Assembly: GCA_036375165.1 (NCBI GenBank)
Contig: DASUSI010000077.1
Coordinates: forward strand, 38,257 to 102,256
Origin: WHSM01 sp036375165
Lineage (GTDB): Bacteria; Actinomycetota; Actinomycetes; Mycobacteriales; Micromonosporaceae
Reading direction: 5' to 3'
Length of the DNA: 64,000 nt
The notes under the pieces are model-generated. The model did not search any database, was not told the DNA's origin, and saw only the letters and a list, made by a program, of their open reading frames with translations. The position numbers were made by a program, and so were the translations under genes. Below are positions 17,413-26,162 of this stretch, in pieces. The number at the start of each line of letters is the position of its first letter. Position 1 is the stretch's first letter.

Positions 17413-17865
17413 ATGAAGATCATCCTGACTCAGGAGGTGACGGGCCTCGGCTCGCCGGGCGACGTGGTCGAGGTCAAGGACGGATACGGGCGCAACTACC
17501 TGCTCCCGCAGCGGTTGGCGATGCGGTGGACCAAGGGTGGCGAGAAGCAGGTCGCCACGATCAAGCGGGCCCGGGAGGCGCGGGAGATCCGCGACCTCGG
17601 CCAGGCCCAGGAGATCAAGGGTCAGCTGGAAGCGCTGAAGGTGACGATGACGGCTCGGGCCGGTGCCGCTGGCCGGCTGTTCGGTTCCATCACGTCGACG
17701 GAGGTGGTGGATGCGGTTCGCAAGGCGGGCGGTCCGATGCTGGATCGGCGCCGGGTCGAACTGCCCGGACCGATCAAGGCCGTCGGCAGCTACCGGGTGA
17801 GGGTCCGGCTGCATCCGGAGGTGTCCGCCACGGTTCCCGTGGAGGTACAAGCGGCGAAGCAGTAG
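17413..17865 (+). CDS. rplI: 50S ribosomal protein L9
   Basis: The 150-residue L9 has the N-terminal 23S-binding domain (MKIILTQEVTGLGSPGDVVEVKDGYGRNYLLPQRLA), a long connecting helix (about 45-75) and a C-terminal domain. It follows rpsR by 13 bases with GGAGG upstream. A perfect hairpin at 17878-17911 ends the operon. Confidence 0.96.
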   Translation: MKIILTQEVTGLGSPGDVVEVKDGYGRNYLLPQRLAMRWTKGGEKQVATIKRAREAREIRDLGQAQEIKGQLEALKVTMTARAGAAGRLFGSITSTEVVDAVRKAGGPMLDRRRVELPGPIKAVGSYRVRVRLHPEVSATVPVEVQAAKQ

Positions 17866-17877
17866 TTGTCCGCTCTG

Positions 17878-17911
17878 GAATCGGCCCGGTCGTGCCCGAC
17901 CGGGCCGATTC
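17878..17911 (+). terminator. terminator of the rpsF-rplI operon
   Basis: A perfect 15-bp GC-rich stem (17878-17892 with 17897-17911) with a 4-base loop begins 13 bases after the rplI stop. Confidence 0.85.
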
Positions 17912-18164
17912 TCGTTCCGGCGTTGTTGTCCGGGGTTCGTTGTGGTTCGTCGGCGGGATGCTGATCACTGGCCACACTGACCCGTACCGGTATGACGCGC
18001 AAACGCTCCGCGTTACGCTGGTGACCACTTCGTAGCGATTCCGGAGCGTGGCCTACGTTCTCGTGCGATCTCGGGAACGTTTCGACGGCTTTCGCACGGT
18101 ACGGTTTCCAAGGGTTACCTGGCCGGAGTTACCCGAGAATCTACGTGATTTGGAGCGTTGTCTC

Positions 18165-18953
18165 ATGCGTCGCATGCTCACGGGGGGCGTCTCGGCTTTC
18201 GCCGTTCTGTCGTTCGCGTTGGCAGGCTGTTCCGGGGCGGACACCGTCACCTCGGAGAAGGCGGACCCGACCGTACAGCAGCAGGATGCCGCCACGCTGA
18301 TCCCGCAGTCGCTGAAGAAGATCCAGAGCGAAAGCTTCCGGTTCACGTCAACCATGACCATGGACGACGTCGAGATCAAGGGCAGCGGGGCGTTCGACAT
18401 GGCGAGCAAGGTCGGCCTCGTGAAGCTGGACATGGGTGCCGCCACCGGCCAGGACATGAAGCTGGAGATGCGCGTCCTCGGCGACGACATGTACATGTCC
18501 GGTTTCTTCGGCACCGAGCAGTGGATCCGGCTGGACCTCACCAAGTTCCCCGCCGGGAACATGTTCGGCGAGGCCGCCAACCCGGTGGGCAACGCTGACT
18601 ACCTGCTCGCGGTCTCCGACGACGTCAAGGAGGTCGGAAGGGGTCGCTACCAGGGAACCCTGGACCTGAAGAAGTACCTCGACGAGTACGCCAGCCCGGA
18701 GAAGGCCAGGAAGCTTGAGGACGCGCTCGGAAAGCTCGGCCCGGAGGCCATGAAGGTGCCGTTCGAGGCGACCCTCGACGACCAGAACCGGCTGACCGTC
18801 ATGAAGATCACGATGACCTTCGACGCCGGGTCCAAGAAGATGACCATGGTGCAGGAGGCGAAGTACTTCGACTTCGGCACCAAGGTCGACGTGTCCAAGC
18901 CTCCGGCTGACAAGGTCACCGACGCCCCGGCGGACCTGTACAGAACGAACTGA
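18165..18953 (+). CDS. lipoprotein, LppX/LprG-like beta-fold
   Basis: The 262-residue lipoprotein has a signal sequence with lipobox LAGC, the lipidated Cys being residue 22. The rest has repeated patterns such as SFRFTSTMTMDDVEIKGSGAFDM and a series of beta strands as in the LppX/LprA/LprF/LprG group, which bind lipids on the outer face of the membrane in mycobacteria. The start at 18165 has TTTGGAG nine bases upstream. Its exact role is unknown. Confidence 0.75.
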   Translation: MRRMLTGGVSAFAVLSFALAGCSGADTVTSEKADPTVQQQDAATLIPQSLKKIQSESFRFTSTMTMDDVEIKGSGAFDMASKVGLVKLDMGAATGQDMKLEMRVLGDDMYMSGFFGTEQWIRLDLTKFPAGNMFGEAANPVGNADYLLAVSDDVKEVGRGRYQGTLDLKKYLDEYASPEKARKLEDALGKLGPEAMKVPFEATLDDQNRLTVMKITMTFDAGSKKMTMVQEAKYFDFGTKVDVSKPPADKVTDAPADLYRTN

Positions 18954-18977
18954 CCCAGACTGCCCGGGGGTCCCGCC

Positions 18978-18983
18978 TAGACT
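18978..18983 (+). promoter_or_regulatory. -10 box TAGACT of the leaderless polX start
   Basis: TAGACT ends seven bases before the GTG at 18991. No Shine-Dalgarno is seen. Confidence 0.6.
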
Positions 18984-18990
18984 GCGACGT

Positions 18991-20715
18991 GTGGGCCGGG
19001 CCAACCAGGAGGTGGCGGCTCTGCTTGTGGAGTACGCCGACCTCCTCTCCATCACCAGGGGCGACGCGTTCAAAGCGCGGGCGTATGAGAAGGCCGCACG
19101 CGCCGTCGCAGGTCACCACGAGGACGTCTCCACACTGGACGAAGGCGCCATCCGCAAGATCCCCAACATTGGAAAGTCGATCGCCGGGAAGGTCACGGAG
19201 ATCCTGTCCAGCGGGACCTTCCACAGCCTGGAAGAGTTGCGCAGCGACGTACCGCCCGGGGTCCGCCGGCTGTCCGCGATCCCCACCCTCGGTCCCAGGA
19301 AGGCGATGCTGCTCCATCGTGAGCTCGGCATCGCGACCGTCGAGGAACTCGTCGACGCGATCCATGCCGGCAGGTTGCGCGACCTCAAGGGGTTCGGCCA
19401 GAAGACCGAGGAGAATCTCCTGGCCGGCGTGAACCTGCTGCGACGCTCCGGGGAGCGGGTGCCGCTCAACGTGGCGCTCGCCGCCGCGGAGGAGATCGTC
19501 GCGGCGCTGTCGGCGGTCACCGGTTGCCAGCGGTGCACGTACGCCGGCTCGTTGCGACGGGGCCGCGAGACCATTGGCGACATCGACATTCTGGTCGCGT
19601 CCGAGCGGCCCCGGCCAGTGATGCGGGCGTTCCGGGAGCTGCCGCAGGTGCTCGACGTGATCGCCTCCGGCGACACCAAGACCTCGGTACGCACGTACCG
19701 TGGGCTTCAGGTCGACCTGCGGGTGGTGCCACCGGAGTGCTGGGGCGCGGCGTTGCAGTACTTCACCGGCTCCAAGCAGCACAACGTACGGGTCCGGGAG
19801 ATCGCCGTACACAAGGGACTGAAGCTCTCGGAGTACGGTCTGTTCGACGCTCAGTCGGGCGAGTTGCTGGTGGCCGACACCGAAGCGGCCGTGTACCGGC
19901 GGCTCGGCATGGCCTGGGTGCCACCGGAACTGCGGGAGGACAACGGCGAGGTGGCCGCCGCTGCCCGGGACGGGCTGCCTTCCCTGGTGGAGGTCGGCGA
20001 CCTGCGGGGTGACCTGCACACCCACACCAACCTGACAGACGGCGTCGCCTCGCTGGAGGAAATGGTGGCCGCGGCGGCTGGGCGGGGGTACGAGTACTAC
20101 GCCATCACCGATCACGCGCCCGAACTGGTGATGCAGCGGATGACCCTGGGGAAGGCCCTTGAACAGCGTGCGCGACTGCGGGAGCTGCAACGCGACCACT
20201 CCGGGATGCGGTTGCTGCACGGCACCGAGCTGAACATCGCACCAGACGGTTCCGTGGACTGGCCGGACGAGGTACTGGCCGAGTTCGACGTGTGCGCCGC
20301 GAGTGTCCACAGTCACTTCCGGCTGTCCACCGAAGAGCAGACCCGACGGGTGATCCGGGCCTGCGAGAACCCGTATGTGCACGTCATCGGACACCTGACG
20401 GGCCGGCGAATCGGCCGGCGCGATCCGATCGACCTGGACTTCGATGCGGTGTTCGCGGCTGCCGCCCGAACCGGTACGGCACTGGAAGTCAACGGTGGAC
20501 CGCAGCGGCTGGACCTGCGTGACGACCACATCCGGTGGGCGCAGCGGCACGGGGTGCGGTTCGTGATCGACAGTGATGCGCATTCGGTGCCGCAGCTTGG
20601 CTACGTCCGATACGCGACGCTGACCGCGCGCCGGGGCTGGCTCACCGCCGAACCGGTGGTCAACACCTGGCCGTACGAGCGGGTCGAGGCGTTTCTCACC
20701 GGTCGATCCCGGTGA
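18991..20715 (+). CDS. polX: family X DNA polymerase with PHP domain
   Basis: The 574-residue bacterial PolX performs gap filling in DNA repair. From the N-terminus there is a helix-hairpin-helix 8-kDa region (IRKIPNIGKSIAGKVTEI; LKGFGQKTEENLL), then the polymerase domain with the nucleotidyltransferase motif GSLRRGRETIGDIDILV (catalytic aspartates). The C-terminal PHP domain (GDLHTHTNLTDG, DHAP, HGTELNI, IDSDAHS) gives 3'-5' exonuclease/AP-endonuclease activity in characterised relatives. The leaderless GTG at 18991 begins the first helix. Confidence 0.94.
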   Translation: MGRANQEVAALLVEYADLLSITRGDAFKARAYEKAARAVAGHHEDVSTLDEGAIRKIPNIGKSIAGKVTEILSSGTFHSLEELRSDVPPGVRRLSAIPTLGPRKAMLLHRELGIATVEELVDAIHAGRLRDLKGFGQKTEENLLAGVNLLRRSGERVPLNVALAAAEEIVAALSAVTGCQRCTYAGSLRRGRETIGDIDILVASERPRPVMRAFRELPQVLDVIASGDTKTSVRTYRGLQVDLRVVPPECWGAALQYFTGSKQHNVRVREIAVHKGLKLSEYGLFDAQSGELLVADTEAAVYRRLGMAWVPPELREDNGEVAAAARDGLPSLVEVGDLRGDLHTHTNLTDGVASLEEMVAAAAGRGYEYYAITDHAPELVMQRMTLGKALEQRARLRELQRDHSGMRLLHGTELNIAPDGSVDWPDEVLAEFDVCAASVHSHFRLSTEEQTRRVIRACENPYVHVIGHLTGRRIGRRDPIDLDFDAVFAAAARTGTALEVNGGPQRLDLRDDHIRWAQRHGVRFVIDSDAHSVPQLGYVRYATLTARRGWLTAEPVVNTWPYERVEAFLTGRSR

Positions 20716-20742
20716 AGACGGGTGAAGACGGGTGAGGACGGC
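20713..20742. repeat. three imperfect 10-bp tandem repeats
   Basis: TGAAGACGGG, TGAAGACGGG and TGAGGACGGC follow the end of polX. The first overlaps the stop codon. They look like simple slippage repeats. Confidence 0.5.
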
Positions 20743-21192
20743 TTCCGGGGCAAGCTCCGGGGAGGGAGCGCGGGGTCAAGCGCCGGGTCGGGTTGATGCC
20801 CGGCTGTCCGGATCGGTCTGCGTCCGGAGCGTGACGGGGGTCCCCCGGTCGGTGTACACCAGCTCGACAGGCCGGGAAAGACTTTCCATCCACACTGTGG
20901 GGATCACGTATCTGCAGGTCAAATGGTATTTCTCGGGTTTCCCCAGACGATATCCACAGGCTGTGCACAACCCTGTGCACAGTCTGTGGGGGCCCTGTCC
21001 ACAGGTTCTCCAGAGGTTCGTCCACCGGGTGACTTGGCCTGACAGGTAACCGCTCCTATCGTCATGGGGCGAACGGCCGTCATGCATCCGCGCGCGGGCC
21101 GCGTCACCGGCTCTGGGGGGCGTCGAGCGTTCTTGTCGTACCGCGGGTGTGTCATGACGTACTGGGGGCTGTGAAAGACCGGGGGCTGGACT
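20716..21192. other. 477-bp intergenic region between polX and dnaB
   Basis: No gene. It holds the short tandem repeats after polX, the DnaA-box-like cluster at 20886-21003, and presumably the dnaB promoter. Confidence 0.6.
20886..21003. promoter_or_regulatory. cluster of DnaA-box-like 9-mers upstream of dnaB
   Basis: Compared with the actinobacterial DnaA box TTGTCCACA (TTATCCACA in E. coli), I see ATATCCACA (20950-20958), TTGTGCACA on the minus strand (20962-20970), CTGTGCACA (20973-20981) and CTGTCCACA (20995-21003), each with one or two mismatches. CCATCCACA (20886-20894) is weaker. Four near-consensus sites in about 55 bp just before dnaB suggest DnaA binding. Confidence 0.55.
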
Positions 21193-23865
21193 GTGGCGAT
21201 CTCAGACGAGGTGCGGCCTGTCGGGCCGCGGCTGCAATCGGCCGATGCCCTTGAAGGCCAGTTCGAGCGGACGCCACCACAGGACATGGCCGCCGAGCAG
21301 TGCGTCCTCGGGGGCATGCTGCTCTCCAAGGACGCGATCGCCGACGTGGTCGAGATCGTGCGCACCGTCGACTTCTACAAGCCCGCGCACGCCACGATCT
21401 TCGACACCATTCTGGACCTGTACGGGCGCGGCGAACCAGCGGACGCGATCACCGTCTCCGCCGCGCTGACCCAGTCCGGGGACCTGGGAAAGGTCGGGGG
21501 CGCACCGTACCTGCACACGCTGATCGCCAGTGTGCCGACCGCCGCGAACGCCGCGTTCTACGCCAGGATCGTCGCCGAGCGCGCCGTGCTGCGCCGCCTG
21601 GTGGAGGCCGGCACCAGGATCGTGCAACTCGGGTACGGCGTGGCGACCGGCTCCGGCCGGGATGTCGACGACGTGGTCGATCTGGCACAGCAGGCGGTGT
21701 ACGACGTCACCGAGCGGCGGGTGAGCGAGGACTTCGCGGTTCTGGGCGACCTGTTACAGCCCACATTGGACGAGATCGAGTCGATCGGTGCGAACTCCGG
21801 CGAGATGACCGGTGCGCCCACCGGGTTCACCGACCTGGACCGGCTGCTCAATGGCCTGCACCCCGGCCAGTTGGTTGTGGTGGCAGGAAGACCTGGTCTG
21901 GGCAAATCAACCGCAGCATTGGACTTTGTCCGGGCTACATCCGTTCGACATAGCTTGTCCAGTCTGGTGTTCAGTCTGGAGATGAGCAAGATCGAGATCG
22001 TGATGCGGTTGCTCTCGGCCGAGTCGCGGGTGCCGCTGCACGTACTGCGGTCCGGTCAGCTCTCCGACGACGACTGGACCAAGCTGGCGCGCCGGATGGG
22101 CGAGATCTCCGAGGCTCCGCTGTTCGTGGACGACACCCCGAACATGACCCTGATGGAGATCCGGGCCAAGGCGCGGCGGCTCAAGCAGCGGCACGATCTC
22201 CGGCTGATCATCGTCGACTACCTGCAGCTGATGACGTCGCCGAAGCGGGTGGAGAGCCGGCAGCAGGAGGTCGCGGAGCTTTCGCGGGGGCTGAAGCTGC
22301 TCGCCAAAGAGGTCGAGTGCCCGGTGGTGGCGGTGAGCCAGCTCAACCGAGGTCCCGAGCAACGCACCGACAAGCGTCCGCAGCTTTCCGACCTGCGTGA
22401 GTCGGGGTGTCTCAGCGCCGAGACCCGCCTGCTCCGGGCGGACACCGGCGCTGAGATCACCTTGGACGAGTTGATCCGCTCGGATGCCCGCGACATCCCG
22501 GTGTGGGCACTCGATGAGTCGCTGCGATATGTGCCTCGCACGTTGACACACGCCTTCCCCAGCGGGGTGAAGGACACCTATCGGCTGCGGCTGGCTTCCG
22601 GACGGACGGCGGACGCGACGGCGAACCACCCGTTCCTCACGTTCGACGGTTGGCGGTCTCTTGGTGAGCTGCATACCGGGATGAGGCTCGCGATACCAAG
22701 GCACGTTCCGGCTCCCCTGGTGACACAGGCGTGGCCGGATGAGGAAGTCATCTTGCTGGCGCACCTGATCGGTGATGGATCGTTCGTCAAACGTCGGCCG
22801 ATCCGGTACGCCAGCACAGTCGAGGAGAACTTCGAAGCCGTTGCCCGGGCCGCTGTGGAACGGTTCGACATCACTATGCGAAATGACTACGCGGTACGCC
22901 GCACCAGCCTGCGTCTGCCCGCGTCGTACCGGTTGGCTCGGGGGAGACGTAACCCGATTGCGGAATGGCTGGATGGTTTCGGTCTGTTCGGGCTGCGCAG
23001 TCATGAGAAGTTCGTGCCGACGGAAGCGTTCGCCCTACCGAAGCAACAGGTCGCACTGTTCCTCAGACACCTGTGGGCAACCGACGGCTGTGTCTGGTGG
23101 GACGAGAGCAATGGGCAGGCACGCCTGTACTACGCGTCCACGAGCCGGAGACTGGTCGAAGACGTGTCCTTGCTTCTGCTTCGGTTTGGTATCCACAGCC
23201 GGATCAAGGTGATCCAGAAGTCTGGTTACCGGCATGGGTACCACCTGGAGGTCTACGGTGGCGACGACCAACTCAGATTCTTGCGGGGCATCGGAGTCGA
23301 TGGTGCCCGTAGCGTCCAGGCGGACCGGTGCCGGGCAGAGCTGGAGATGCGACGGCTGAACCCGAACCGGGACACCGTACCGGCCGAGGTTTGGAACCAG
23401 GTCCGTACCATCCTGGCTGATCGGGGGATCTCGCATCGGGAGCTCGCAGAGTCCCTCGGGAACCGGTTCTGTGGCAGTGCGTTATCCAAGCGCGCCCCCG
23501 GCCGTCAACGTCTCGGCCGGATCGCTGCCGTGCTGGACGATGCCGACTTGGAGATGCTGGCCACGAACGACATTTGTTGGGACGAGATCGTTGCGATCGA
23601 GCCGCTCGGTGAACAGCCCGTGTACGACGCCACGGTCTTGGGAAGCCATAACTTCATCGCCAACGGGATATCGGTCCATAACAGCATCGAGCAGGATGCG
23701 GACGTGGTAATCCTGCTTCACCGGGAGGACTACTACGACAAGGAGTCGCCCCGGGCCGGCGAGGCGGACTTCATCGTCGCAAAGCACCGGAACGGTCCTA
23801 CCGACACGGTCACCGTCGCCGCACAGCTCCACTTCTCGCGGTTCGTTGACATGGCGATCGTGTAG
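21193..23865 (+). CDS. dnaB: replicative DNA helicase DnaB, intein-containing precursor
   Basis: The precursor has 890 residues; splicing would leave a 465-residue DnaB, the usual size. The N-terminal helicase domain (PPQDMAAEQCVLGGML), the Walker A motif GRPGLGKST and the RecA-like core (DYLQLM) are present. After LRESG at residue 405 an intein (residues 406-830) interrupts the core, and SIEQDADVVILLHRE resumes it. The host hexamer unwinds DNA at the replication fork. The GTG at 21193 is chosen by family length. The upstream region carries DnaA-box-like sites. Confidence 0.96.
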   Translation: MAISDEVRPVGPRLQSADALEGQFERTPPQDMAAEQCVLGGMLLSKDAIADVVEIVRTVDFYKPAHATIFDTILDLYGRGEPADAITVSAALTQSGDLGKVGGAPYLHTLIASVPTAANAAFYARIVAERAVLRRLVEAGTRIVQLGYGVATGSGRDVDDVVDLAQQAVYDVTERRVSEDFAVLGDLLQPTLDEIESIGANSGEMTGAPTGFTDLDRLLNGLHPGQLVVVAGRPGLGKSTAALDFVRATSVRHSLSSLVFSLEMSKIEIVMRLLSAESRVPLHVLRSGQLSDDDWTKLARRMGEISEAPLFVDDTPNMTLMEIRAKARRLKQRHDLRLIIVDYLQLMTSPKRVESRQQEVAELSRGLKLLAKEVECPVVAVSQLNRGPEQRTDKRPQLSDLRESGCLSAETRLLRADTGAEITLDELIRSDARDIPVWALDESLRYVPRTLTHAFPSGVKDTYRLRLASGRTADATANHPFLTFDGWRSLGELHTGMRLAIPRHVPAPLVTQAWPDEEVILLAHLIGDGSFVKRRPIRYASTVEENFEAVARAAVERFDITMRNDYAVRRTSLRLPASYRLARGRRNPIAEWLDGFGLFGLRSHEKFVPTEAFALPKQQVALFLRHLWATDGCVWWDESNGQARLYYASTSRRLVEDVSLLLLRFGIHSRIKVIQKSGYRHGYHLEVYGGDDQLRFLRGIGVDGARSVQADRCRAELEMRRLNPNRDTVPAEVWNQVRTILADRGISHRELAESLGNRFCGSALSKRAPGRQRLGRIAAVLDDADLEMLATNDICWDEIVAIEPLGEQPVYDATVLGSHNFIANGISVHNSIEQDADVVILLHREDYYDKESPRAGEADFIVAKHRNGPTDTVTVAAQLHFSRFVDMAIV
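22408..23682 (+). other. DnaB intein with LAGLIDADG homing endonuclease
   Basis: A 425-residue in-frame intein lies between LRESG and SIEQ, the classical dnaB-b site also used by the cyanobacterial and mycobacterial DnaB inteins. Splicing residues are all present: Cys1 at the start, TANHPF (block B) at about 71-76, and terminal VHN followed by Ser+1. Two dodecapeptide endonuclease motifs, LAHLIGDGSF (about 117-126) and LRHLWATDGC (about 219-228), are intact and keep an acidic residue each. Codon use is less GC-rich than in the flanking exteins, which fits acquisition as a mobile element. Confidence 0.93.
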
Positions 23866-24291
23866 CAGAAGCCGAGCCTGTAGGTGCGCGGGTGCGCGGC
23901 CTTACTTGTGCGCTTGGCACCGCGACTGACGGCGAGCCGCCCGCCCGGAGCCGGAGAGATTCTGCCTCCCTGAGGAGCTTCGAAATCGATCACTCCGATG
24001 CGCGGTACGGTACATAACGTACACAAGGTACTAGACATGACATAGCTCGCTGCGTAGCATTTCTTTCGATAACCGAATGCTCTCTCGCGGTAGAGAGGAA
24101 TCCCGTCCCAAGATTCACCGAGGAACCCCCGGTCTGACCGTCGAGCAATCGCAGCCGTTAGTTGTCACTTTCGAACCTCACGCCGCACATCGGCCGACTC
24201 AATTGTCGGTCCGGAGCCACGCGCCCGCAGAAATGGAATTCGGCCCCCAGTCCCTTACCGGGAAATTCCTATGTGAGAGGGAGAACAACGG
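23866..24291. other. 426-bp AT-richer region upstream of the secreted protease
   Basis: No gene. The lowest GC part is 23990-24070. It contains phased GTAC repeats (24005-24031) and, nearer the protease gene, a small dyad CCGAC/GTCGG (24194-24198 and 24205-24209). This is probably a regulated promoter. Confidence 0.5.
24005..24031. repeat. phased GTAC repeats
   Basis: GTAC occurs at 24005, 24010, 24019 and 24028. The last three start every 9 bases and share the pattern GTACnnAAn (GTACATAAC, GTACACAAG, then GTACTAGAC). This could be a multi-site operator. Confidence 0.45.
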
Positions 24292-25557
24292 ATGAGACAA
24301 CTGATCCGTGGCCTCGTCACCGGCACGTCGATCCTCGTGCTGGCCCTGGGCAGCGCTGGTGCTGCCGCGGCCGCGCCCGATGCGGCTGACAACGCACGTG
24401 CCGACCGGGTTGTCAGCGATGGTCTGTCGCCGGAGGTACTCGCGGCGATGCAGCGTGACCTCGGACTCTCGGCGGTAGCGGCCAAGCGGCGACTCGCGCA
24501 GCAGTCGACGGCGATCCGGGCCGACGGCGTACTCCGGGATCGTCTCGGCAGCGCCTTCGGTGGGTCGTGGTTCGACGCGCAACTCGGCAGGCTCGTTGTC
24601 GGGGTCACGGACCCGGCGCTGTCGGCGCAGGTCCGGGCGACCGGAGCCGAGGCTCGTACCGTGCGGCACAGCGAAGCCACGCTGCGCGCCATCATCGCCA
24701 AACTCGACAAACTGGCAGGTAAGCCCGAGGGCGCCGGCCGGGCGACAGCTGCGGGCAAGCGGCAGGCCGCGGTGGCTGGTCTGGTCGGCTGGTACGTGGA
24801 CCCGGCGAGCAACAGCGTGGTCGTGACCGCCCTGCGCGGTGCCCCAAGGCCCCCTGTCCTGGACGAACTGGACAGTGACGCGGTGCGTGTCCGGTACACC
24901 GATGCGGCTCCGAAGCCGACCGACCCCTACATCGACGGCGGGGACGCGATCTATCTCGGCGGCGGTCGCTGCTCGGTGGGCTTCAACCTGCGTAACGGCT
25001 CCGGCCAAGGCTTCATCCTGACAGCGGGGCACTGCGGGACCGCCAATACCGCGGTGTCGGGTCACGACGGCAACGGCATCGGGCCGGTTGTCGCGTCCTT
25101 CTTCCCCACCTGGGACGACGCCATCATCCGCAACGACAACCCGGGGTACTGGATCCAGGGCCCCTGGGTCGACACGGCTCCGTCCGAGGGCAGCTCGGTG
25201 ATCGTCATCACCGGTTACAGCGACGCCCCGGTCGGCACCTCGATGTGCAAGTCCGGTAGCACCACCGGCTACACCTGCGGCACCATCACCGCCAAGGACG
25301 AGACCGTGACGTACGGCGGTGGGCAGACGGTGTACGGCATGACCAGGCACGACGCCTGTGTCGAGCCCGGCGACTCGGGCGGCTCCAACTTCACCGGCAG
25401 CTCCGCCGAAGGTGTCACCAGCGGCGCGCAGCTCTATTGGGACGGCTCCCGGTACCGCTGCGGCCAGGTGTTCGGCTACCCCAACGTCGGTTGGTACTTC
25501 CCGATCGCCGACAGCCTCGCCTACTACACCCCGGCGTACGGCCTGAACCTCTGGTAG
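24292..25557 (+). CDS. streptogrisin-like secreted serine protease (S1E)
   Basis: The 421-residue preproenzyme has a signal peptide at residues 1-28. An alpha-lytic-protease-type pro-region follows (about 29-215), with the typical SPEVLAAMQRDLGLS and GSWFDAQLGRLVVGVTD blocks that guide folding. The mature chymotrypsin-fold protease carries the triad His247 (TAGHC), Asp275/276 (TWDDAII) and Ser362 (GDSGG), plus paired cysteines. AGAGGGAG lies 8 bases before the ATG. It would act outside the cell on proteins. A hairpin terminator follows at 25582-25617. Confidence 0.94.
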   Translation: MRQLIRGLVTGTSILVLALGSAGAAAAAPDAADNARADRVVSDGLSPEVLAAMQRDLGLSAVAAKRRLAQQSTAIRADGVLRDRLGSAFGGSWFDAQLGRLVVGVTDPALSAQVRATGAEARTVRHSEATLRAIIAKLDKLAGKPEGAGRATAAGKRQAAVAGLVGWYVDPASNSVVVTALRGAPRPPVLDELDSDAVRVRYTDAAPKPTDPYIDGGDAIYLGGGRCSVGFNLRNGSGQGFILTAGHCGTANTAVSGHDGNGIGPVVASFFPTWDDAIIRNDNPGYWIQGPWVDTAPSEGSSVIVITGYSDAPVGTSMCKSGSTTGYTCGTITAKDETVTYGGGQTVYGMTRHDACVEPGDSGGSNFTGSSAEGVTSGAQLYWDGSRYRCGQVFGYPNVGWYFPIADSLAYYTPAYGLNLW

Positions 25558-25581
25558 GCCGCGACCTCGGCAACATCACGC

Positions 25582-25617
25582 GACGGCGCCCCTGAAGTGT
25601 TCGCCGGGGGCGCCGTC
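25582..25617 (+). terminator. terminator hairpin after the protease
   Basis: A perfect 11-bp stem (GACGGCGCCCC 25582-25592 with GGGGCGCCGTC 25607-25617) and a 14-base loop. Confidence 0.7.
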
Positions 25618-25772
25618 CTCTGTCCGCCGCCGCGCCGGGCTGCGAAGCGGTGCCCATCCCGTGGTCACCGCATCCCCGCCGATGTGCCACCAAAGGTAAA
25701 CAGTGATGGACGGCAACCGGGAACGATGGTGAGGCGTGTGTCCGAAGAGGTCACTTCACAACCGGAGGCCTC

Positions 25773-25988
25773 ATGCGGAACGGTACGACGGCACGATGGC
25801 TGGTTCCAGCGGTGCTCTTCGCCGCTGCGGCGCTGACTGTGCCGCCTGCCCTGGTGTCGGCGAGCTCCATCGATGGTAACGACGACCTGGTGTTCCTGCC
25901 GGACGCCGATGGTGCCCACGTGTACGGCGTGCCCAAGGCCAACATCCGGTTCGGCGAGAGCAATCCGGCCTTCGTGTACGGTCCGTAA
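25773..25988 (+). CDS. small secreted protein, unknown function
   Basis: The 71-residue protein has a signal peptide (MRNGTTARWLVPAVLFAAAALTV ... SAS). The mature peptide of about 40 residues has no cysteine. A good Shine-Dalgarno (GGAGG, 5 bases before the ATG) supports the gene. No family is recognised. Confidence 0.6.
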   Translation: MRNGTTARWLVPAVLFAAAALTVPPALVSASSIDGNDDLVFLPDADGAHVYGVPKANIRFGESNPAFVYGP

Positions 25989-26075
25989 CTCCGGTTCGCG
26001 AACTCGATCTCGTCCCGCCACAGCCGCCACGCTTCCGCGTCCCCCTCCGGTCGCCGAGCGGCCCACATATCGAGC

Positions 26076-26106
26076 TTGACCCTGACGTGACGTCAACTTC
26101 TAGCGT
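26076..26106 (+). promoter_or_regulatory. MerR-type promoter with 19-bp spacer and central dyad
   Basis: A -35 TTGACC (26076-26081) and -10 TAGCGT (26101-26106) are 19 bp apart, the hallmark of MerR-family promoters. The spacer holds the palindrome TGACGT-g-ACGTCA (26083-26095), and TTGAC/GTCAA are symmetric. It drives the adjacent MerR gene with a leader of about 50 bases. Confidence 0.85.
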
Positions 26107-26162
26107 CGTACCCGTGGGTTGGGAAACACCCGACCGGAGACGACGGGAGCACGGAGGCGGCA

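Noticed and set aside
21154..21174. Seven-codon ORF (M-T-Y-W-G-L) before dnaB
   Set aside because: Single copy, no Shine-Dalgarno, no resemblance to the minigene array beyond a Trp-Gly pair; chance.
21907..23004. Minus-strand 365-residue ORF across the dnaB intein
   Set aside because: Shadow of dnaB; no recognisable motifs.
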